Below, piece by piece: positions 1-8,133 of a stretch of 49,975 nt of DNA. The stretch is taken from the NCBI RefSeq assembly GCF_036985595.1, contig NZ_BTPU01000003.1:1-49975 (forward strand), in the 5' to 3' direction. Below the pieces are notes generated by a model. It worked only from the letters and a program-made list of their open reading frames with translations, searched no databases and was not told where the DNA came from. This stretch comes from Vallitalea maricola. GTDB lineage: Bacteria; Bacillota; Clostridia; Lachnospirales; Vallitaleaceae. The position numbers and the translations under genes are program-made. Position 1 is the first letter of the stretch, and each line of letters starts with the position of its first letter.

Positions 1-157
1 GCCCTACTGGACTGTCAGGAATAATAATGGACTCGATGTCCATTATTATTCGTTGAGCTCAGGACGAGCAAGTAGCTGGCGAAACATATACCTATACTAT
101 TTTGCAAAAGCCACGTAAGAGCAAAACATTTTTTCTGACTCATTTGCAAGATTACAA
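1..157 (-). repeat. Truncated copy of a palindromic dispersed element (reverse orientation)
   Basis: Positions 1-83 are, apart from about three mismatches, the reverse complement of 11496-11578. A weaker match continues to about 157 against 11428-11495. It carries the same internal palindrome: AATAATAATGGAC, a 5-base loop, then its complement, at about 20-50. The window edge cuts the element, so its full length is only visible in the second copy at 11428-11705. No transposase lies in it. I read it as a MITE-like or structured repeat; the identity of the two copies is direct, the mobile nature is inference. The stretch from about 158 to 292 is AT-rich leader sequence in which I see no convincing promoter. 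Confidence 0.75.
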
Positions 158-292
158 TAATTACAGTAGTGGTAACTTGTAAAGTAATTGGTATAAGTCA
201 ATATAAGTAATTATAAGTAAAAAATATTAGTTCTATAAAAATAATTAGTTAAGATTAATTTCTATTAAAAAATAGTAAAAGGAGTTAAAGTT

Positions 293-1315
293 ATGGAAAA
301 TATCAAAAGGCAGTATCCCTTTACTGCTATAGTGGGACAAGATAATATGAAAAAAGCTCTTTTGCTTAATATAATTAATTCTTCTCTTGGAGGGGTATTG
401 ATTAGAGGTGAGAAGGGAACAGCTAAATCTACTGCTGTGAGAGCTTTGGCTGATTTGCTGCCGGAGAGAAAAGAGGTTAGTGGCTGCAGGTTTCATTGTA
501 ATCCAGATGAAATAAGTGAGTGTTGTGATGAATGTGTGGGTTTAATTGAGTCTGGAGATGTCACCCAGCATAAGGGTAAGATGAAAGTTGTTGATTTGCC
601 TGTTAGTGCAACAGAGGATAGAGTTGTTGGAACTCTTGATATTGAGCATGCTATTAAGATGGGTGAGAAGAAATTTGAATCTGGAATTTTGGCGGAGGCT
701 AATAGGAATATACTATATATTGATGAAGTTAATCTGTTGGATGACCATGTTGTGGATATTTTGCTCGATTCGGCAGCTATGGGAGTTAACACTATTGAGA
801 GAGAGGGGATATCTTATACTCATCCTGCTAGATTTGTGTTGGTTGGAACCATGAATCCGGAGGAAGGAGACCTTCGGCCACAGCTTCTTGATAGGTTTGG
901 ACTTGTTGTAGAAGTTATGGGAGAGAGGGAAACAGAAAAAAGAGTTGAGGTTATTAAGAGAAGATTGGAGTATGAAGACAATCCTGAGAAGTTTGTTGAG
1001 AGATATACCCAAGATAATAATAGATTGAATGAAAGAATTATGAATGCTAAGAGTTTGTTGAGCAAGGTTGAATATACAGATGAGATATTGGATATGGTGG
1101 CAAGATTATCTATTGAGTTAGAGGTTGATGGACATAGGGCGGATATTACGATGGTTAAGACAGCAGTCACTATTGCAGCATTTAATGGAAGAACTAAGGT
1201 AATGAAAGAGGATTTGTTAGAGGCGGCAGAGTTAGTGTTACCACATAGAATGAGAAGAAGACCTTTTGAAGAAGGAGTATTAGATTTTGAAAGGGTAAAA
1301 CAAATTATTGGATAG
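293..1315 (+). CDS. ChlI/BchI-like AAA+ chelatase subunit (putative cobalt chelatase ATPase)
   Basis: This 340-residue AAA+ protein of the magnesium-chelatase I family would couple ATP hydrolysis to metal insertion by a large chelatase subunit. Walker A GEKGTAKS is at residues 39-46 and Walker B ILYIDEVNLL near 142-151. The sensor region GTMNPEEGDLRPQLLDRFGL and a C-terminal helical lid ending in LPHRMRRRPFE are present. A cysteine-rich insert (CRFHCN...CCDEC, residues about 64-80) could bind metal or an Fe-S cluster. The start is supported by AAAAGGAG eight bases upstream. The next chelatase gene begins 10 bases downstream, so the two are co-transcribed. Because cobalamin genes follow, I infer a role in cobalt insertion beside a CobN-type subunit, which is not in this window. 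A true magnesium chelatase is unlikely in a non-photosynthetic anaerobe. Confidence 0.85.
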   Translation: MENIKRQYPFTAIVGQDNMKKALLLNIINSSLGGVLIRGEKGTAKSTAVRALADLLPERKEVSGCRFHCNPDEISECCDECVGLIESGDVTQHKGKMKVVDLPVSATEDRVVGTLDIEHAIKMGEKKFESGILAEANRNILYIDEVNLLDDHVVDILLDSAAMGVNTIEREGISYTHPARFVLVGTMNPEEGDLRPQLLDRFGLVVEVMGERETEKRVEVIKRRLEYEDNPEKFVERYTQDNNRLNERIMNAKSLLSKVEYTDEILDMVARLSIELEVDGHRADITMVKTAVTIAAFNGRTKVMKEDLLEAAELVLPHRMRRRPFEEGVLDFERVKQIIG

Positions 1316-1325
1316 GTGTTTGACT

Positions 1326-3290
1326 ATGAAAAGATCAGAAGTGATATTTCCTTTTGCAGCTATTGCTGGACAGGAGAAAGTTAAGAAAGCTCTTATACTT
1401 AATGCGGTTAATCCTGCTATTGGTGGTGTTTTGATTAGCGGTGAGAAAGGCACAGCAAAGTCTACTTTGGTTAGAGGATTAGCTGGTGTTATTAGAGAAA
1501 GTGTTGTTGATCTTCCGTTAAATATTACAGAGGATAGGCTCATTGGGACTATAGATATTGAAACAGCAATTTCTAGAGGTAAGAAAGCTGTAGATTGTGG
1601 TGTTTTACATAAAGCTAATGGAAATATTTTATATGTTGATGAAGTCAATCTTTTGAGTGAACATATTGTTAATTGTTTGCTTGAGGTATCATCTTCAGGT
1701 ATTAACAAAATTGAAAGGGAAGGCTTTTCTTTCAGTCATGAATCTAAGTTCATATTGATAGGAACAATGAATCCTGAGGAGGGATATTTGCGTCCTCAAT
1801 TTATTGATAGATTCGGGTTATATGTGAAGAGTAGAGGTTCTAGAGATATTGGGGAGCGTAAGGAAATAATAAAGAGAAGGATGGAATATGAAGAAGATCC
1901 TATTAGGTTTATTGAGGACTGGGAAAAGGAAAATCATAGAATACGTGATGAAATAGCTATTGCTAGAGAGATTATCAGAGATGTAGTGGTAGATGAAGAA
2001 CTAATGTATTTTGCAGCTGATATTGCTAGAGGGGGAAATTGTTCAGGTCACAGAGCTGAAATATCAATAGTGGAAACTGCTAAGGCAATAGCAGCACTTG
2101 ATATGAGAAAAAATGTTATTGGTGATGATATTGAAGAGGCGGCAAGTTATAGTTTGCCCCATAGGATGAGAGAGATAACGAATGTTAATGAGTCTAGTAA
2201 AAAACTAAATAATAATGACATGGACACTAATAAAGATGAAACACAGAACAATACGAGTTCAAATACAAATAAGAATGAAACTGATGATATAAGAAATAGA
2301 GATATAAAAAATGATGATATTAGCCAAAGGGATAATACTAATGATGATTTTATAAATAAAAAGGACAATGATTTTACTTGTGATGAACAGATTGGTGATA
2401 ATAGTAAGAAAAATGATAAGAGTAATGAATTAAGCAATAAATCTAATTCACAAGAAAAGATAGAACACCCCTTATATAACGACAAAATTATTCCCCTGGA
2501 AATAAAATCTACAAATAATGCTAAAAAGATAAAAGGTACTGGAAAAAGGACTAAAGTAAAGAATGATTCTCTAAAGGGTAGATATATCAAATATTCCATA
2601 CCAAAAGGTAAAGTTAATTCTATTGCATTTGATGCAACATTCAGGGCTGCATTGCCTTATCAAAAGTTTAGGAATAATGATAAAGTATCTATAGTTATTG
2701 ATAAGTCAGATATCAGAGAAAAAATAAGAGAAAGAAGGACAGGTAGTACAATATTGTTTGTAGTTGATGCAAGTGGTTCTATGGGAACAAAACAACGAAT
2801 GAGGGCTGTAAAGTCAGCAATCATTTCAATGTTGAATGATGCTTATCAGAAGAGGGATAAAGTAGGGATGATTGCTTTTAGAAAAAATAAGGCTGAAGTT
2901 CTACTTCAAATAACAAAAAGTGTAGATATGGCAGATAAGCGGCTGAAGAATATACCTACAGGTGGGAAAACCCCTTTAGCTTCTGGTTTATATGCAGCTT
3001 ATGAATTGCTAAAATCTTATAAGGTAAAAGAACCGGATATGGAGCCTTTGATAGTACTCGTCACAGATGGCAAAGCCAATGTCTCATTGAACAATGGTAA
3101 GCCTATAGATGATGCCTTACATATGGCTGGGATAATAAGAAATGAAGGTATACAAACTATGGTTATAGATACTGAAAGTGGTTTTATTCAATTAGGGTTA
3201 GGTAAAAAATTATCAGATGAAATTAATGGAGAGTATTATAAATTGGAAGATTTGAGAGCAAAAGAATTAACCAGCATTGTTAAAGGATAA
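1326..3290 (+). CDS. ChlI-ChlD fusion chelatase subunit (AAA+ plus vWA domain)
   Basis: Residues about 1-280 form a second ChlI-like AAA+ domain with an intact Walker A (GEKGTAKST) and the GTMNPEEGYLRPQFIDRFGL box, but without the cysteine insert of the preceding gene. Residues about 285-420 are a low-complexity Asn/Asp/Lys linker. Residues about 475-650 are a von Willebrand A domain with a MIDAS motif DASGS at 481-485 and DGKANVS further on. This is the ChlD/BchD layout, except that ChlD usually has a degenerate nucleotide site while this one looks complete. The ATG at 1326 is preceded by AGGTG at 7-base spacing. A TTG 18 bases upstream would overlap the previous gene and has no better site. 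It probably forms two stacked rings with the upstream ATPase. Confidence 0.83.
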   Translation: MKRSEVIFPFAAIAGQEKVKKALILNAVNPAIGGVLISGEKGTAKSTLVRGLAGVIRESVVDLPLNITEDRLIGTIDIETAISRGKKAVDCGVLHKANGNILYVDEVNLLSEHIVNCLLEVSSSGINKIEREGFSFSHESKFILIGTMNPEEGYLRPQFIDRFGLYVKSRGSRDIGERKEIIKRRMEYEEDPIRFIEDWEKENHRIRDEIAIAREIIRDVVVDEELMYFAADIARGGNCSGHRAEISIVETAKAIAALDMRKNVIGDDIEEAASYSLPHRMREITNVNESSKKLNNNDMDTNKDETQNNTSSNTNKNETDDIRNRDIKNDDISQRDNTNDDFINKKDNDFTCDEQIGDNSKKNDKSNELSNKSNSQEKIEHPLYNDKIIPLEIKSTNNAKKIKGTGKRTKVKNDSLKGRYIKYSIPKGKVNSIAFDATFRAALPYQKFRNNDKVSIVIDKSDIREKIRERRTGSTILFVVDASGSMGTKQRMRAVKSAIISMLNDAYQKRDKVGMIAFRKNKAEVLLQITKSVDMADKRLKNIPTGGKTPLASGLYAAYELLKSYKVKEPDMEPLIVLVTDGKANVSLNNGKPIDDALHMAGIIRNEGIQTMVIDTESGFIQLGLGKKLSDEINGEYYKLEDLRAKELTSIVKG

Positions 3291-3381
3291 GGGAGTTACA
3301 ATTAAATTCAAGTTTTTTATTATTATTTAATATATTATAATTACATAACAAGTATGTATAGGTTAAGAGATTAATAATAAT

Positions 3382-3425
3382 AAAGACTCTGTTTAAGTTG
3401 AAGATTAATTAAACAGAGCCTTTAT
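3382..3425. terminator. Bidirectional terminator between convergent genes
   Basis: A hairpin with arms CTCTGTTTAA and TTAAACAGAG is extended by flanking AAAG/CTTT. It gives T-rich tails on both strands (CTTTATTA on plus, CTTTATTATTATT on minus). It lies between the plus-strand chelatase gene and the minus-strand hydrolase gene. Confidence 0.8.
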
Positions 3426-3447
3426 TATGAAAGTTTCATATATAATA

Positions 3448-4875
3448 TTAGTTTGAGTTATTTAGGAGAATCCATTCTGAAATATCATCAATAACATTAT
3501 TATCCACCTTAGAAGGTATAAAATATTCATCAGGATTAGGGGTACCTTCACCTTTTATGAACAGATGATTAAGTCCGTCATATAATTTCATTGTTACATT
3601 ATCTTTTGACTCCAAGCTTTCTTTCCACATATTAAAGTCTTCTAAAGTAACTTGATAATCTCTTTTACCTTGTAAAAATAGCATTGGTTTAGTAATATCT
3701 TTTGCAACTATAGTAGGTTTATAATCTTTTAGATCAAGGTAATAAGCTTTGCCTACTCCACCCAAATCTGCTGATGTATAATTACTGGACTCATCAATAT
3801 TTTTTACTTTATCATAAACACTCCTATAATAATTAATTTGTTGTTGTTCTTCATCAGTAATCTTACCATCTAGATTAGATAAATAAGGTATTTGATATAC
3901 CAATAAATCTTCCAAAGGTCTAGCAGGACCAGCAAATACAATATAACCGCTTGCATCTGGAATCTCATTAGCTATACGAGGCATCAAGTAACCACTGAGA
4001 CTATGACCAAGTACATAAACACCCGTAGCATTAATATCTTTGTTATCAAGAATATAATTGTATGCATATACCACATCATCTATGGTTTCATCATAAACGG
4101 TCAATTTCTCTTGTTCTGATATCCATTTATCACGGTGAGCAAATACTCTTTTATCATATCTAAGAACTCCAATACCTTTACTTGCAAGTCCGAATGCAAT
4201 ATCTCTAAATGGCTTATTAGGTCCTACAGTTTCATCTTTATCTTGTGGTCCGGAACCATGTGCAAGAATGACAATAGGATATTTATCTTTATCTTTTGGA
4301 ATAGTTAACAATCCAGGAAGTCTGTACTCTTCTTCACCAAATTCCACAGGTATTTCTTTAACATTTTCAGGAACACTTACTTCTTTTACATCCTGAGCTG
4401 GTGTTAAGGAAAAATTTTCAATAACCTTATCTTGGTTAAATGATACAGTACAGTTGATATTGGATTTACTATACTTATTTGTTATAATAACTATTTTATT
4501 ATTATCTTTTTCTACTACTTTTGTGGATAATACTTCTTCAAACTCACCAGCTAAACCATTAATCTGACTATCTGCTGATTTTAACATTTCTACATTAATT
4601 ATCTGTTTTAATTTAGCAGAATAATTAAAGTTGTTACTAATGAATTCAAAATCTTTATCCATAAAAGCATTATTGAGGCTTGTAGCAATTTCCTTTTCGG
4701 TACCATCTACCAATGCTTCATTATCTGATTGACCTGTATCAGATGTATCATCTTTTATATCTGATTGTTCATCATTAATTACGTTTTTGGTATCTTCATT
4801 ATTTTCTTGTTCAGTCCCTTTGCAACCAACTAATATCATTGCAATTATTGTTAATGAAATAATAAATCTTTTCAT
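3448..4875 (-). CDS. Alpha/beta-hydrolase lipoprotein
   Basis: This 475-residue exported protein has a lipoprotein signal ending in ILVGC (Cys18), so it should be tethered to the outer face of the membrane. An acidic linker follows. Residues about 60-155 look like a DUF3887-type accessory domain. Residues about 175-470 are an alpha/beta hydrolase with the nucleophile elbow GHSLSG, an upstream HGSGPQDKDE oxyanion-type loop, an Asp in LQGKRDYQV and a catalytic His in DGLNHLF. It is probably an esterase or peptidase-like hydrolase; the substrate cannot be read from sequence. ATCACTCC just upstream of the start gives a GGAGTGAT ribosome site. A near-consensus promoter lies at 4938-4966. It is transcribed alone and away from the cobalamin operon. 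Confidence 0.85.
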   Translation of the reverse strand: MKRFIISLTIIAMILVGCKGTEQENNEDTKNVINDEQSDIKDDTSDTGQSDNEALVDGTEKEIATSLNNAFMDKDFEFISNNFNYSAKLKQIINVEMLKSADSQINGLAGEFEEVLSTKVVEKDNNKIVIITNKYSKSNINCTVSFNQDKVIENFSLTPAQDVKEVSVPENVKEIPVEFGEEEYRLPGLLTIPKDKDKYPIVILAHGSGPQDKDETVGPNKPFRDIAFGLASKGIGVLRYDKRVFAHRDKWISEQEKLTVYDETIDDVVYAYNYILDNKDINATGVYVLGHSLSGYLMPRIANEIPDASGYIVFAGPARPLEDLLVYQIPYLSNLDGKITDEEQQQINYYRSVYDKVKNIDESSNYTSADLGGVGKAYYLDLKDYKPTIVAKDITKPMLFLQGKRDYQVTLEDFNMWKESLESKDNVTMKLYDGLNHLFIKGEGTPNPDEYFIPSKVDNNVIDDISEWILLNNSN

Positions 4876-4908
4876 GTTTATATCACTCCTTATGTGCTTA
4901 TTAGATTA

Positions 4909-4924
4909 TTAGACAAACATCTAA
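4909..4924. promoter_or_regulatory. Possible operator downstream of the hydrolase promoter
   Basis: A small inverted repeat, TTAGA, 6-base spacer, TCTAA, begins a few bases after the expected transcription start of the hydrolase gene. The position suits a repressor site of TetR type, but arms of five bases can arise by chance in AT-rich DNA. Confidence 0.25.
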
Positions 4925-4937
4925 ATGATTTTACTTG

Positions 4938-4966
4938 AGTATAATCCAAAAACTTAATTATGTCAA
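4938..4966 (-). promoter_or_regulatory. Promoter of the hydrolase lipoprotein gene
   Basis: On the minus strand TTGACA (4961-4966) is followed by a 17-base spacer and TATACT (4938-4943). Both hexamers are near sigma-A consensus. The transcript would start near 4931 with a leader of about 55 bases. Confidence 0.75.
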
Positions 4967-4970
4967 GTTA

Positions 4971-4999
4971 TTGATTTTATATTTATTATAGAATATAAT
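4971..4999 (+). promoter_or_regulatory. Promoter of the cobalamin operon
   Basis: TTGATT (4971-4976), a 17-base spacer and TATAAT (4994-4999) stand just upstream of the riboswitch. Transcription would start near 5006. It is back to back with the hydrolase promoter; the -35 elements are only four bases apart. Confidence 0.7.
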
Positions 5000-5019
5000 G
5001 ATTCCATATATATAATTTA

Positions 5020-5203
5020 ATATATGCTCACCATTATTATTTATAATATGTAAAAGTGAGTAAAGTAATCTATATTTATAAGGAAACTGGTGAAAATCCA
5101 GTACAGCCACCGCTACTGTATTTACTACTAATGCAATAAAAGCCACTGAATCAGCATTTGGGAAGGCATTGCATTAGGCTAATGTATAAGTCAGGATACT
5201 TAT
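5020..5203 (+). promoter_or_regulatory. Cobalamin riboswitch
   Basis: The conserved B12-element blocks appear in order: a CTCAC/GTGAG helix (from 5027), GGAAACTGGTGAAAATCCAG (from 5082), CAGCCACCGCTACTGT, AAAGCCACTG, GGGAAGGC, and AAGTCAGGATACTTA (from 5188). This is the adenosylcobalamin-type aptamer layout. It precedes cbiP/cobQ by about 220 bases, so cobalamin should shut off the operon. The segment 5204-5421 contains a TGGATT/AATCCA hairpin, but I see no clear intrinsic terminator, so the expression mechanism is unresolved. Confidence 0.9.
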
Positions 5204-5421
5204 TTGGATTACTATGTATATTAAATCCAGATTGCGTGTGGAGATATGGGTTTGTTTTAATGTATATTTATGGTACATAAATCAATTCTGATAAACATTT
5301 CTGCAAACATTATCCCCCATTGGAAACAAAAAAATGTAAGTTCCATATTACAATCAATAACTTGATAAAATATAAAAAGTACTAAATAAAATGCATCTAT
5401 AATAAAAAATGGAGTGATAAA

Positions 5422-6909
5422 ATGAATAATATTATGTTTCAGGGAACAGCTTCTACCGTTGGTAAAAGTATACTTACTGCTGCTTTGTGCAGAATTTTAA
5501 ATGATGATGGAATTAGTGTAGCTCCATTCAAATCACAAAATATGGCGCTAAATTCTTTTGTAACAGAAGACGGGAACGAAATGGGCAGAGCTCAAGTTGT
5601 ACAAGCTGAAGCCGCTCGTATAAAACCTACTGTCGAAATGAATCCAATCCTACTAAAACCAACAAGTGATGTTGGAAGTCAAGTAATATTGAATGGTAAA
5701 ATATTCAAGAATATGTGTGCAAAAGATTACTTTGGTACAAAAGCCGGATTAAAAGACCATATAGTAGAGGCTTACAACAAGTTACAATCCAAGTATGATG
5801 TCATTGTATTAGAAGGAGCAGGAAGTCCAGCAGAAATTAATCTTAGGGAAAATGATATAGTCAACATGGGTATGGCTGAAATGGTAGACGCTCCAGTAAT
5901 TCTTATTGGTGACATTGATAAAGGTGGTGTATTTGCCTCAATCTATGGAACAGTCATGCTTCTTGAACCGGAAGAAAGAAAAAGAATCAAAGGATACATA
6001 ATAAACAAATTCAGAGGTGACGAAAAAATTCTCCAGCCAGGCATAGATATGTTCTATGAAAAACTACAAATACCATGTCTAGGAGTCATTCCCTTTGAAC
6101 CATTAAAAATAGATGATGAAGACAGCGTTACAGAAAGATTTGATAGAAAAGCAGAAGGAGACATCATAATTGGAGTACTCCGTTTACCATACATGTCCAA
6201 TTTCACGGATTTCACTGTCTTCGAATTAGAAGAAGGAGTATCCGTAAGATATATAAAAGAAACCGAAGATTTTGAAGGCATAGACCTATTAGTCATCCCA
6301 GGAAGTAAAAATACCCTCAAAGATATGGAATACATACATAATTCATCCCTAAAAGCAGGTATCTACAGAGCTCACAGAAATGATATCCCCATAATTGGTA
6401 TATGCGGTGGCTATCAAATGCTCGGAGAAACCATAACCGATGAAAAAGGCGTAGAAACTGTCATGAACAGTATAAATGGTCTAGGTCTTTTAGAAATAAA
6501 AACAGAAATGGAAGAAATCAAACAAACAACCCAAATAACAGGAAACATAATGCTGGAAATCCCCTTCGCAAAAAATTCCTGTAACCTAAAAGTAAACGGA
6601 TACGAAATCCACATGGGCAAAACTTACCTAATGGGCGAAAGTACTCCTCTAATAAAACTACAAGATAACAGATTAGACGGAGCCATCAACGCCAAGAAAA
6701 ATGTTTTCGGAACATACCTACACGGAATATTCGATAACGATGAACTAAGAAAACAAATACTTGATAACATAAGAAAGAAAAAAGGACTAGATTGCAACAA
6801 CAACATAGACTACGCAAAATTAAAAGACATGGAATACGATAAACTAGCAAAACTAGTACGTCAACATATCGACCTAGAAAAAATAAAAGACATTATTTAC
6901 AATAGTTGA
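5422..6909 (+). CDS. cobQ: Cobyric acid synthase CbiP/CobQ
   Basis: This 495-residue enzyme amidates the b, d, e and g carboxyl groups of adenosyl-cobyrinic acid a,c-diamide, using glutamine and ATP. The N-terminal dethiobiotin-synthetase-like domain has the GTASTVGKS nucleotide loop (residues about 5-13) and the KPTSDVGSQV segment. The C-terminal glutamine amidotransferase domain has the nucleophile Cys328 in GICGGYQM and His434 in TYLHGIFDN. Length is typical for the family. The ATG follows a GGAG site at 6-base spacing. It is the first gene after the riboswitch. The second half uses A- and C-ending codons far more than the genes from cobD onward. Confidence 0.96.
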   Translation: MNNIMFQGTASTVGKSILTAALCRILNDDGISVAPFKSQNMALNSFVTEDGNEMGRAQVVQAEAARIKPTVEMNPILLKPTSDVGSQVILNGKIFKNMCAKDYFGTKAGLKDHIVEAYNKLQSKYDVIVLEGAGSPAEINLRENDIVNMGMAEMVDAPVILIGDIDKGGVFASIYGTVMLLEPEERKRIKGYIINKFRGDEKILQPGIDMFYEKLQIPCLGVIPFEPLKIDDEDSVTERFDRKAEGDIIIGVLRLPYMSNFTDFTVFELEEGVSVRYIKETEDFEGIDLLVIPGSKNTLKDMEYIHNSSLKAGIYRAHRNDIPIIGICGGYQMLGETITDEKGVETVMNSINGLGLLEIKTEMEEIKQTTQITGNIMLEIPFAKNSCNLKVNGYEIHMGKTYLMGESTPLIKLQDNRLDGAINAKKNVFGTYLHGIFDNDELRKQILDNIRKKKGLDCNNNIDYAKLKDMEYDKLAKLVRQHIDLEKIKDIIYNS

Positions 6910-6961
6910 TTTATAATAAAAATAAAAGAAATTGATATTTACTACTACAATTACGGGTAGA

Positions 6962-7033
6962 AGGGTAAAGTGTTATAATCACGCAGACCGACCGCTTCTC
7001 AGGGTAAGGCAAGTGATTATAACACTTTACCCT
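6962..7033. repeat. Perfect palindrome with conserved loop motif (element E1)
   Basis: Two perfectly complementary 21-base arms (6962-6982 and 7013-7033) enclose a 30-base loop containing AGACCGA, CTTC and GTAAGGC. The same loop blocks, in the same order, occur in an unrelated-looking stem at 29238-29310. There is no T-run, so it is not a standard terminator, and it stands between two genes of one operon. Confidence 0.75.
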
Positions 7034-7084
7034 GACCCCTTTGATAAGTTAGCTACAAAAATTTACATCTAAGAGGTGTTATCA

Positions 7085-8050
7085 TTGAAAGTTATTATAA
7101 TAACATGTATTGCCCTAATACTTGACAGGATTTTCGGCGATCCACTAAACATACCCCATCCTATCATCTACATAGGAAAACTAATAAGCAAACTAGAAAA
7201 AACCATAAGAAAAAGCAAAATACCTCTAAAAGCAGGTGGCTTCATCTTGCTTTTTGCAACAATAGGGATAACTGTAACTATAATTACTCTTCTATTATTT
7301 GCTTGTGGGAAAATACATCCTTATGTTAGAGATGTTGTTACAACTTATCTCCTATATACATCATTAGCAGCTAAATGTTTGAAGGATGAAGTTCTGAAAG
7401 TTTGGAAAGCCATAGACAAAGATGATCTAGACTTGTCCAAAAAACAATTATCCTATCTAGTAGGAAGAGATACCAATCACCTAACTAAAGAAGAGGTTAT
7501 TAGAGGAGCCATTGAAACAACAGCAGAAAATACCGTAGACGGTATACTTGCACCTCTTATGTTTATAGGTATTGGATTCATATTCAATATGCCTGTACAA
7601 TTTGTTTTTATGTACAAAGCAGTAAACACGCTAGATTCAATGGTGGGATATCTCCATTCCCATTACAAAGATATAGGATTTGCTTCCGCTAAAACGGATG
7701 ATATCTTTAACTATATTCCAGCTAGGATTGGAAGCTTTTTTATGTTATTGGCTGGAGGTATACTAGGATATAATTTTAGAAAAGGCTGGAAAATATTAAA
7801 AAGGGATAATAGAAATCATAAAAGCCCTAACTGCGGCTATCCAGAATCAGTAGTAGCAGGGTTATTAGATATACAAATAGGTGGAACCAACACATATTTT
7901 AATGAAGTTGTTGTAAAGCCAACAATAGGTGATATTGAAGACGAATTAAGTGGAGAACATATAATAAAATCTACTAAGATTATGTATGTATCTGAGATTA
8001 TTACAGTTGGAATGATTTGTTTAATATCATTAGCAGTATCTTTTATATAA
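7085..8050 (+). CDS. cbiB: Adenosylcobinamide-phosphate synthase CbiB
   Basis: This membrane enzyme joins aminopropanol phosphate (or a related amine) to adenosylcobyric acid. The N-terminal LILDRIFGDP box, the NxxHPxxxIGK-like segment (NIPHPIIYIGKL), AIETTAENTVDGILAPL and the C-terminal KSPNCGYPESVVAG box are all CbiB signatures. Four to five hydrophobic segments fit an integral membrane protein. I choose TTG at 7085, because AAGAGGTG at 7071-7078 then lies 6 bases upstream. The GTG at 7076 falls inside that ribosome site. It follows cobQ in the operon. Confidence 0.94.
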   Translation: MKVIIITCIALILDRIFGDPLNIPHPIIYIGKLISKLEKTIRKSKIPLKAGGFILLFATIGITVTIITLLLFACGKIHPYVRDVVTTYLLYTSLAAKCLKDEVLKVWKAIDKDDLDLSKKQLSYLVGRDTNHLTKEEVIRGAIETTAENTVDGILAPLMFIGIGFIFNMPVQFVFMYKAVNTLDSMVGYLHSHYKDIGFASAKTDDIFNYIPARIGSFFMLLAGGILGYNFRKGWKILKRDNRNHKSPNCGYPESVVAGLLDIQIGGTNTYFNEVVVKPTIGDIEDELSGEHIIKSTKIMYVSEIITVGMICLISLAVSFI

Positions 8051-8133
8051 TATTGATGGTATTTTAATTACAAGATTAGAATTATTGTTGGAGATTGACT
8101 TAATAGTTGTTAACATAGGAAGGAATGAACTCT

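Noticed and set aside
1308..1325. TTG start for the ChlI-ChlD gene overlapping the previous gene
   Set aside because: ATG at 1326 has AGGTG at proper spacing and gives the usual family start; TTG has no site.
2147..2599. 150-residue minus-strand ORF, Leu/Ser-rich
   Set aside because: It is the antisense of the Asn/Asp/Lys linker of the ChlI-ChlD gene; the hydrophobic look comes from complementing AAT/GAT/AAA codons.
4958..5146. 62-residue minus-strand ORF across the cobalamin riboswitch
   Set aside because: It is antisense to the conserved aptamer blocks and has no protein-like pattern; the riboswitch explains the sequence.
5204..5421. A second regulatory RNA or small gene between riboswitch and cobQ
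   Set aside because: Only a weak TGGATT/AATCCA hairpin and AT-rich sequence are visible; no ORF with a ribosome site or known motif.
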